5,229 nucleotides of DNA, from positions 34,301 to 39,529 of the forward strand of contig PMBM01000093.1 of assembly GCA_003153855.1 (NCBI GenBank), given 5' to 3'. Below the pieces are notes generated by a model. The model saw nothing but the letters and a program-made list of their open reading frames with translations, searched no databases and was not told the DNA's origin. A program made the position numbers and the translations under genes. This document shows positions 1 through 4,216 of this stretch, piece after piece (within the stretch, counting starts at the first letter, position 1; every line of letters starts with the position of its first letter). Origin of the DNA: Propionibacteriaceae bacterium. Its GTDB lineage: Bacteria > Actinomycetota > Actinomycetes > Propionibacteriales > Propionibacteriaceae.

Positions 1-83
1 GCCCCCACGGTGAAACTGACGCCCTTGAGGACTTCACGTTTCCCGTAGCTCTTGCGCAGACCCTCCACCTCGATCAATGCCAT
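1..83 (-). CDS. ABC transporter ATP-binding protein, N-terminal fragment
   Basis: This is the first 27 codons (plus two bases) of a minus-strand gene cut by the left edge of the window. The translation begins MALIEVEGLRKSYGKREVLK and continues GVSFTVG. That is the standard opening of an ABC ATPase: an I-E-V-E-G-L-R-K-S-Y beta strand, with Tyr13 at the usual place of the aromatic A-loop residue that stacks on ATP, then the V-L-K-G-V-S-F strand that leads into Walker A. Walker A itself lies outside the window. The start is the ATG at 83; a purine-rich GAGAAG about 8 bases upstream may be the ribosome binding site. The substrate cannot be told from this fragment, and no permease is visible. The gene points away from everything else here, so it probably belongs to a separate operon to the left. 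Confidence 0.85.
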   Translation of the reverse strand, partial: MALIEVEGLRKSYGKREVLKGVSFTVG

Positions 84-102
84 GCCTCTAACTTCTCGCA
101 GT

Positions 103-146
103 TGGCAGGGCATGTCTGCCATTCCTTCAGGGCAGGGCAGAGTGCC
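103..146. promoter_or_regulatory. Repeated GGCA...TGCC motifs upstream of the ABC ATPase
   Basis: Two copies of the 9-mer GGCAGGGCA lie at 104-112 and 131-139, 27 bases apart start to start. Each is followed 3-4 bases later by TGCC (117-120 and 143-146), so each forms a small dyad. The first is also a 6-bp perfect inverted repeat, TGGCAG (103-108) / CTGCCA (116-121). The site lies 20-65 bases upstream of the ATPase start, where an operator would be expected. I see no clear -10/-35 pair, and G/C-rich repeats arise easily in this genome, so a regulatory role is tentative. Confidence 0.25.
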
Positions 147-241
147 GTCGCGTCAGGCAGCGGTGGGGCGGGGGTCGGTCCGGCGTCCCGGCGTTTCGTG
201 GCGTGGTGGTCTCCGGGCGGCGCCTCATTCGAGCTAGCCGA

Positions 242-506
242 CCTGATGCTGGGTCAGCTGCCGGCACGGGCTGTCTTCGCCCAATGGGCTGTGCGGCGTC
301 GGGTTCGTGGACCCAGTTTGCGCTGGTTCTGGGGCGGGTTGGCCGGGCCCGGTAAGCGGCAGACCCAGGTTGTGCGGGTTGTCGTGCCCTTGAGGGTCTC
401 CATAGCCCGCACAACCTGGGTCCAGGGAGGGCGACCCCCGACCGCTTCGCCCATAACCTGCCCAACGTGGGTCGAGCCGGCGCCGGAAGCTGCAGGTCGG
501 ATCAGG
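242..506. repeat. Degenerate 265-bp palindromic element (possible decayed MITE-like repeat)
   Basis: Three nested pairs of inverted arms cover this otherwise gene-less stretch. The outer pair is 242-270 with 477-506; both read CCTGAT, 7 or 8 variable bases, then CAGCT and a CCGGC-containing end, about 19 matches in 23 aligned positions. The middle pair is 307-331 with 452-476, 18 of 25 matching. The inner pair is 362-378 with 406-422, perfect over 17 bp. The middle and inner pairs share almost the same centre (about 392). On the right the outer and middle arms touch; on the left 36 extra bases (271-306) lie between them. Conservation falls from the centre outward. No transposase gene is present. 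Open frames across it do not look like real protein. It could be a decayed non-autonomous mobile element, an intergenic palindromic repeat, or a long structured RNA. The arms are read directly; the identity is inference. Confidence 0.55.
362..422. repeat. Perfect 17-bp inverted repeat with 27-base loop
   Basis: Positions 362-378 (GACCCAGGTTGTGCGGG) and 406-422 (CCCGCACAACCTGGGTC) are exact reverse complements. The loop (379-405) holds the near-palindrome CCCTTGAGGG at 387-396. As RNA this would be a very stable hairpin on either strand. No T-tract follows on either side, and the flanking genes diverge from here, so an ordinary intrinsic terminator is unlikely. It is the best-preserved core of the larger palindrome at 242-506. 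Confidence 0.9.
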
Positions 507-647
507 CCGCGCGATGTGGCGGCGCAGCAACACTGATCACGCACCCGCTCGTCAGCAACGGAACAGCCGCGAATTCCTCCGCCATCACGGATGCCTTTGG
601 GCGTGCCTTCGCGGCGCACGATCGACCAACCCTGGCTCGAATTCGTC

Positions 648-694
648 GACTGGGTACAGTCCAGCTGATCTGCACCCGCTGTAGCCTGATACCA
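648..694 (+). promoter_or_regulatory. Candidate promoter and dyad for the microprotein genes
   Basis: TAGCCT at 682-687 fits the actinobacterial TAGNNT style of -10 box and is identical to the hexamer before the lipoprotein gene at 4205-4210. It would start transcription near 694 and leave a leader of about 17 bases carrying the ribosome site. No good -35 box is seen at the right distance (659-664 reads GTCCAG). Just there lies a 5-bp perfect inverted repeat, GACTG-GGTA-CAGTC (648-661), a possible regulator site. The rest of 507-647 shows nothing I can name. Confidence 0.35.
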
Positions 695-698
695 GAGC

Positions 699-710
699 GG
701 AGGTCACCTC
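699..710 (+). promoter_or_regulatory. Strong ribosome binding site inside a small palindrome
   Basis: GGAGGT at 699-704 is followed by a 6-base spacer before the ATG at 711, an optimal arrangement that fixes the start of the first microprotein. The site is part of the 11-bp perfect palindrome GAGGTCACCTC (700-710), which abuts the start codon. In RNA this could fold as a GAGG/CCTC stem with a 3-base loop and partly hide the ribosome site. Confidence 0.7.
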
Positions 711-896
711 ATGACCGTGAAGAAGATCGCCAAGATTCTCTGGGAGCCCGTCAAGCGCGTGGACGAGCTGCTCCATGTGGACTCGGACGTCTCCGAGCTC
801 TATCCCGACGCGAAGCCCAGCAAGAAGGACGACGCGATCACCGAGGGGATCATCGGGATGCAGTCTCAGGCTCATACCGGACACATCGGGCTGTGA
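711..896 (+). CDS. Uncharacterised 61-residue microprotein (first of a pair)
   Basis: I do not recognise this family. A real gene is supported by the strong ribosome binding site 6 bases before ATG, G/C-biased third codon positions, and a second small gene coupled directly behind it. The protein is soluble-looking and charged. It has a basic amphipathic N-terminus (K4, K5, K8, K15, R16), a mixed segment with H22, D24, D26 and a Y31-P32 pair, a KKDD stretch at 38-41, and a mostly uncharged end with M50, Q51 and Q53. There is no signal peptide, membrane segment or cysteine. The stop TGA overlaps the ATG of the next gene (TGATG). The next product shares MT at the start, I6, K8, P13, V17, H22, the YP pair and later P, A, G and Q residues, suggesting tandem duplication and perhaps a hetero-oligomer. 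No function is assigned. Confidence 0.7.
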   Translation: MTVKKIAKILWEPVKRVDELLHVDSDVSELYPDAKPSKKDDAITEGIIGMQSQAHTGHIGL

Positions 897-1078
897 TGAC
901 GATCCTCACGATTCTCAAAGCCATCGGGCACCCGTTCTGGTTCGTCTGGGACCGCATCCACAACGGTCAGGCGGACATCGAGGCCGTCTATCCGGAGTCG
1001 TTCCACCCGACCGGCGAGGAAGCGGCCCGTCAGGGCGCCGTGATCAGCGGCTTCTTCCAGAACGCCGGCGGCCACTGA
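896..1078 (+). CDS. Uncharacterised 60-residue microprotein (second of a pair)
   Basis: I do not recognise this family. The ATG at 896 overlaps the preceding stop in TGATG, so translation is probably coupled to the upstream gene; there is no strong ribosome site of its own. A GTG at 893 in the same frame is possible, but the ATG gives an MTI start matching the MTV start of the partner. The frame is open far upstream (to about 467), but that part crosses the palindrome and the intergenic region and is not credible protein. Residues 10-22 are aromatic and hydrophobic (P13, F14, W15, F16, V17, W18), followed by an acidic middle, Y32-P33, E41-E42 and a small-residue end (GFFQNAGGH). It lacks cysteines and a clear signal peptide. 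Relative to its partner the N-terminal helix is aromatic rather than basic, so the pair may form a membrane-facing and a soluble half; this is inference. Confidence 0.68.
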   Translation: MTILTILKAIGHPFWFVWDRIHNGQADIEAVYPESFHPTGEEAARQGAVISGFFQNAGGH

Positions 1079-1108
1079 CCCGGTAGCGACCATCGAGCGC
1101 GGAAGCGT

Positions 1109-1522
1109 CTATCGAGTGCTCGTCGCCCCGCAGCGCGCGCACAACCCGTACAGCTCCACGTCGTGTGTCACGTCGGTGAAGCCGTGCTGGGCGGCGATCG
1201 TGGCCGCCCAGGCCTCGACGGCCTTGGCCATGATCTCCTCCGTACGTCCGCAGCTGCGGCACACGAGGTGGTGGTGATGGCCGCTGGTCGTACAGCGCCG
1301 GTACGCGGACTCGCCGTCGGCCGTACGTACCGTGTCCACCTCGCCACCCTCGGCCATCGACTGGAGGGTCCGGTAGACGGTCGCCAGCCCGACCCGGTCA
1401 CCGCCCATGCGGAGCTGCTCGTGGATCTGCTGCGCGGTACGGAAGTCGCCCGCGTGGGCCAGGAACTCGCCGATCGCGGTGCGCTGTCGCGTCGTACGTC
1501 GCTGGGGGTGCTCGGTCATCAT
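1109..1522 (-). CDS. zur: Zinc uptake regulator Zur (Fur family)
   Basis: This is a zinc-sensing repressor of 137 residues, a normal length for the family. The N-terminal winged helix spans about residues 8-72, with recognition-helix region LATVYRTLQSMAE (46-58), the Fur-family hallmark. The C-terminal dimerisation domain carries two CxxC pairs, C88/C91 and C128/C131, for the structural zinc. The sensory ligands D63, C77, H83 and H85 and the third-site ligands H82, H84, E103 and H120 are all present. Each lies two residues before its counterpart in S. coelicolor Zur as I recall that structure, which favours Zur over Fur, Mur or PerR. The ATG at 1522 overlaps the znuB stop by one base (TGATG), so translation is coupled; a second ATG at 1519 is possible. 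As the last gene of the operon that it presumably represses, it is likely autoregulated. Confidence 0.95.
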   Translation of the reverse strand: MMTEHPQRRTTRQRTAIGEFLAHAGDFRTAQQIHEQLRMGGDRVGLATVYRTLQSMAEGGEVDTVRTADGESAYRRCTTSGHHHHLVCRSCGRTEEIMAKAVEAWAATIAAQHGFTDVTHDVELYGLCARCGATSTR

Positions 1523-2502
1523 CAGTGCTCGTCGTAGTGGTCGGCGTGGGCCACATGGCGGTGGCCGTCATGAACATAGTCCACGTGGTCGCCGTGCTCG
1601 ACAACGCGGTGGCCGCAGCCCGGGCCATGGACGTGCTCGTGCTCCGGGGTCGGCTCGTGGGGCAGCGGTTCGACCTCGTCGACCGATGCCAGCGGACGTC
1701 TGCGGTGGCGCCACGACGTGATCGGCCACGACACGGCGAACGCGGCGATGGCAAGGACGACGATGAACGCACCGGGCGGGACGTCGGCGTAGAACGAGCC
1801 GAAGACCCCGCTGAGCGCGACGACGACGCCGATGCCCATCGCCCCGTACAGTCCCGACCGGAACCCCTTGAAGAGGTTCTGTGAGGTGGCGACCGGGATC
1901 ACCATGAGCGCGCTGACGAGCAGAAGGCCGACCGTACGCATCGCGGTCGTCACGGTGATCGCGGCGAGCACGACGATGAGCAGGTTGTACGCACGGACGC
2001 GAAGCCCGAGCACGCGTGCGAAGTCCTCGTCGGCGCACACGGCGAACATCTGGGGTGCGAGGCCGACAGAGGCGATCAGCACGACGACTCCGAGGACGGC
2101 GACGATGACCAGGTCGGAGGCCGTGACGCTCGTGAGCGACCCGAACAGGTAGTTCGACAACGTTCCGGCACCCTGGCCCGCAGCTCCGGCCATGAGCACT
2201 CCGGATGCGAGGCCCCCGTAGAAGAGCACCGCCAATGCGACGTCTCCGGTGGCCCGGCCACGCTCGCGGAGCAGTTCGATCCCCACGGCGCCCGCGACGC
2301 AGACGACCACGGCGACGGGGAGCGGGCTCGTGTGCGTGAGCAGCGCGAGGCCGACGCCTGCGATCGCGACGTGGCCGAGGCCGTCACCCAGAAGGGACAG
2401 CCTGCGCTGTACGACGTACGTGCCGATGGCCGGCGCGACGAGACCCGTGAGGATCGCGGCGATGAGCGCGCGCTGCATGAACGCGAGCGTGATCACCTCC
2501 AT
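1522..2502 (-). CDS. znuB: Zinc ABC transporter permease with His-rich C-terminal tail
   Basis: This is a membrane channel of the ABC-3 (ZnuB/TroC/MntB) family, 326 residues against roughly 260-290 for typical members. Residues 1-263 form the hydrophobic permease core with several helices. Family features include the AIGTYVVQRRLSLLGDGLGH region (25-44), GDVALAVLFYGGLASGVL (86-103) and VGLLLVSALMVIPVATSQNL (191-210). The basic patch RHRRR (265-269) after the last helix places the C-terminus in the cytoplasm. Residues 282-326 are an added tail with 13 histidines, one cysteine (C296) and many acidic residues, a probable zinc-binding domain. The start ATG at 2502 is supported by GGAGGT 6 bases upstream, encoded within the end of znuC; a GTG at 2496 in frame is less likely. 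It overlaps znuC by 10 bases and zur by one. Confidence 0.95.
   Translation of the reverse strand: MEVITLAFMQRALIAAILTGLVAPAIGTYVVQRRLSLLGDGLGHVAIAGVGLALLTHTSPLPVAVVVCVAGAVGIELLRERGRATGDVALAVLFYGGLASGVLMAGAAGQGAGTLSNYLFGSLTSVTASDLVIVAVLGVVVLIASVGLAPQMFAVCADEDFARVLGLRVRAYNLLIVVLAAITVTTAMRTVGLLLVSALMVIPVATSQNLFKGFRSGLYGAMGIGVVVALSGVFGSFYADVPPGAFIVVLAIAAFAVSWPITSWRHRRRPLASVDEVEPLPHEPTPEHEHVHGPGCGHRVVEHGDHVDYVHDGHRHVAHADHYDEH
1525..1659 (-). other. His-rich zinc-binding tail domain of the permease
   Basis: This covers codons 282-326 of the permease. Histidines are at 282, 288, 290, 292, 298, 303, 306, 311, 314, 316, 319, 322 and 326, with C296 in GPGCGH. The motifs GCGH, HGDHVDY, HDGHRH and HADHYDEH closely resemble small stand-alone His-rich bacterial proteins of about 50-60 residues that I recall being found near zinc transporters and Fur-like regulators. 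The tail therefore looks like such a protein fused to the permease. A role as a cytosolic zinc acceptor or buffer at the channel exit is inferred. Confidence 0.8.
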
Positions 2503-3242
2503 GGCCGCACCTCCTCGATGATCCGTACGGTCCCGCCAGGCGGCTCGGCCTCGTGCCCGTGGTCGTGGGTCTCGAGGACCCCGTCCTTGACCACGCGGCC
2601 CTCCCGGAGCACGATCGCCCGGCTGAGGAGCGGCTCGAAGACCTCGGTCTCGTGAAGCACCACCAGCACGGCCATCCCGTCGTCGTGCAGGCTGCGGACG
2701 AGATCGGCCAGCCGCTGCTGCGTGGCGAGGTCGACGCCCGCGAAGGGCTCGTCCATGACGAGCAGCGGCGGCGCGGAGACGAGAGCACGAGCGATGAGCA
2801 CGCGCTGCTGCTGTCCGCCGGACAGGTGCACGAAGGCGTCGTCAGCTTTCTTCGTCAGCCCCACCCGCTCGATGACCTCGCTCACGCGGGCCTTCCCGGC
2901 ACGGCTGAGACGCGTGAACGGGCGTCGCGTCGACAGCGTTCCCGACGTCACCAGCTCGCGGACCGTCGTCGTGTGCAGCGAGACGGAGGCCCGCTGCGGC
3001 ACGTACCCGATCTGCGACCAGGCGTGGAACTGGGCGAGCGGAGTGCCGAAGATGGCGATCTCGCCACTCTGGTGAGGTACGAGCCCGAGCAGGGCCTTGA
3101 CGAGCGTCGTCTTGCCCGAGCCGTTGCCGCCCAGGAGGGCGACGACCTCGTGCTGCTCCACGGCGAAGGAGACGTCGCGGAGGATCGGCAGGCCGCCCAG
3201 GCTGACGTTGAGGTCGTCGACGACGACGGGGATCACTGACAT
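2493..3242 (-). CDS. znuC: Zinc ABC transporter ATPase
   Basis: This is the ATP-hydrolysing subunit that powers ZnuB, peripheral on the inner face of the membrane, 249 residues and full length. The motifs are all intact: Walker A GGNGSGKT (38-45, catalytic K44), Q-loop Q83, signature LSGGQ (140-144), Walker B LLVMDEP (160-166, catalytic E165), D-loop AGVD (168-171) and switch H197. A short His cluster, HDHGH (226-230), lies near the C-terminus, an unusual addition in keeping with a zinc system. The annotated ATG at 3242 overlaps znuA by 10 bases but leaves no room after the AGGCGG ribosome site. A GTG at 3236, two codons in, gives a 6-base spacer and a classic 4-base GTGA overlap with the znuA stop, so it may be the true start (247 residues). 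Confidence 0.95.
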   Translation of the reverse strand: MSVIPVVVDDLNVSLGGLPILRDVSFAVEQHEVVALLGGNGSGKTTLVKALLGLVPHQSGEIAIFGTPLAQFHAWSQIGYVPQRASVSLHTTTVRELVTSGTLSTRRPFTRLSRAGKARVSEVIERVGLTKKADDAFVHLSGGQQQRVLIARALVSAPPLLVMDEPFAGVDLATQQRLADLVRSLHDDGMAVLVVLHETEVFEPLLSRAIVLREGRVVKDGVLETHDHGHEAEPPGGTVRIIEEVRPWR

Positions 3243-4147
3243 CCGCCTGCCGTCCTCAGGGCGCTGAGGTTGCTGCGCATGACGGAAGGGTAGTCAGTGC
3301 CCCGCGAGGCGGACGTGATGCCCTCCAACGGGTCGAGCACGTCCGTCTTGAGCTTGAGGTCCTTGGCGAGCGCGTCGGCCAGGGCCGGCGACGCGAGTGT
3401 CTCCGAGAAGATGGTGGTCACGCCTTTCTGCTGAGCGATCTTCTGTACCGCGGCGAGGTGGGACGGGGTCGGCTCGGCGTCGGGGGTGAGTCCCGTGATG
3501 CCGACCTGCTCCAGCCCGTACCGCTCGGCCAGGTAGCCGAATGCCGCGTGCGACGTCACGAAGACCGTGCGCTGGCACGTCGCCAGCCCGGTCGAGAAGT
3601 CTGTGTCCAAGGTGGTGAGCTGCTGGACGAGCGCGTCGGCCCGCTGCTGGAAGGTCGCTGCGGTCTCGGGGCGGGCGAGCGACAGCTGCTGCGCGACCGC
3701 CACGGCGTACTTCTCCATGGTCTGAGGGTCCAGCCACGTGTGGGGGTCGAGCGCGCTCGTGCTCGGGCTCGTGCCTTCCCCCGAGAAGCCAGGGGTCGTA
3801 CGGAGGGGGACGATCGTGGCCGCGTCGATGACCCGCTTGGGCTTCTGCTCCTCCACGGCGCTGTCGACGGCGGCCTGGAAGCCCTTCTCGTAGAAGACGA
3901 GGTCGGCGAACGCGACCGAGGCGACCTGCTTCGCCGTGAGCTCCAGGTCGTGCGGCTCGACCCCAGGCTTGGTGAGGTTCGTCACGCTCACCTGGTCGCC
4001 GCCGATCTGCTCGACGACGTACTGGAGCGGGTAGAACGCCACGACGACGCTCAGGCGACCGGTGCCGGCGCCCGTCGCCGGCGACGTACAGCCCGCAGCC
4101 ATCACGACGAGCGCGAGCGCAGCCGCTGCCAGTCGCGTCGTCTTCAT
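3233..4147 (-). CDS. znuA: Zinc-binding lipoprotein of the ABC transporter
   Basis: This is the extracellular metal-capture subunit (cluster A-I/TroA family), 304 residues. The N-terminus is a lipoprotein signal peptide ending in MAAGC, with lipidation expected at C20. Likely metal ligands are H66 (EPHDLELT), H136 (DPHTWLDP), H200 (TSHAAFGYL) and D272 (LDPLEGI), the usual three-His plus acidic set; the FSET motif around E249 is also typical. The segment before H136 (about 113-134), where many ZnuA proteins carry a His-rich loop, has no histidine here and is Ser/Gly/Pro-rich. C191 and C303 could form a disulfide. The pairing with Zur and the His-rich partners favours zinc over manganese. The ATG at 4147 lies 7 bases after a good -10 box and has no ribosome site, so the mRNA is probably leaderless. 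First gene of the operon. Confidence 0.95.
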   Translation of the reverse strand: MKTTRLAAAALALVVMAAGCTSPATGAGTGRLSVVVAFYPLQYVVEQIGGDQVSVTNLTKPGVEPHDLELTAKQVASVAFADLVFYEKGFQAAVDSAVEEQKPKRVIDAATIVPLRTTPGFSGEGTSPSTSALDPHTWLDPQTMEKYAVAVAQQLSLARPETAATFQQRADALVQQLTTLDTDFSTGLATCQRTVFVTSHAAFGYLAERYGLEQVGITGLTPDAEPTPSHLAAVQKIAQQKGVTTIFSETLASPALADALAKDLKLKTDVLDPLEGITSASRGTDYPSVMRSNLSALRTAGGCQ

Positions 4148-4161
4148 GAGAATGATTATCG
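4147..4161. promoter_or_regulatory. Zur box (operator) of the znu operon
   Basis: TGAGAATGATTATCG is a 7-1-7 imperfect dyad, five of seven pairs matching, and fits the actinobacterial Zur-box pattern TGANAATNATTNTCA at all specified positions except the last. It begins at the first base of the znuA start codon and contains the -10 box (4155-4160), so bound Zur would block RNA polymerase directly. Confidence 0.85.
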
Positions 4162-4183
4162 ATCACAACTACGGGCCGGGCAA
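4155..4183 (-). promoter_or_regulatory. znuA promoter, probably leaderless
   Basis: Read on the minus strand, TTGCCC (4183-4178) and GATAAT (4160-4155) are separated by exactly 17 bases, four and five matches to the vegetative consensus TTGACA/TATAAT. Seven bases after the -10 comes the A of the znuA ATG (4147), where transcription would be expected to begin. The lack of a ribosome binding site agrees with a leaderless message. Confidence 0.75.
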
Positions 4184-4204
4184 GTCGGGGGTCGGCGAAG
4201 TTGC

Positions 4205-4210
4205 TAGCCT
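4205..4210 (+). promoter_or_regulatory. -10 box of the divergent lipoprotein gene
   Basis: TAGCCT ends 6 bases before the GTG at 4217, so transcription would begin at or next to that codon, giving a second leaderless message. The same hexamer precedes the microprotein genes at 682-687. No clear -35 is visible; its expected place (about 4182-4187) overlaps the znuA -35 on the other strand, so the two promoters may compete. Confidence 0.5.
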
Positions 4211-4216
4211 GCTGAC

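Noticed and set aside
102..536. Open plus-strand frame of 144 codons in the gene-less region
   Set aside because: It runs straight through the palindrome, has no ribosome site, an Arg/Gly/Ala/Trp composition typical of random high-GC frames, and competing frames of similar length on the other strand.
254..619. Minus-strand frame of 121 codons over the palindrome
   Set aside because: It has no recognisable domain, lies over the inverted repeats and overlaps other equally open frames, so it is best read as chance openness in high-GC DNA.
638..645. CGAATTCG considered as part of a LexA (SOS) box
   Set aside because: It lacks the TCGAAC-N4-GTTCGA spacing of actinobacterial LexA sites; it is only a short palindrome.
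467..895. Upstream extension of the second microprotein frame into a 203-residue protein
   Set aside because: This extension overlaps the well-supported first microprotein in another frame and reads as Arg-rich shadow sequence; the natural start is the coupled ATG at 896.
1086..1126. Possible bidirectional terminator between the second microprotein and zur
   Set aside because: CGAGC/GCTCG (1094-1098/1118-1122) with flanking GCGA/TCGC forms only a weak, bulged stem with a 19-base loop, reaches into zur, and has no T-tract. The gap between the two stops is only 30 bases.
2553..3239. Long plus-strand frame of 228 codons opposite znuC
   Set aside because: It is antisense to a complete ABC ATPase with all motifs intact, and its codons mirror the znuC reading frame.
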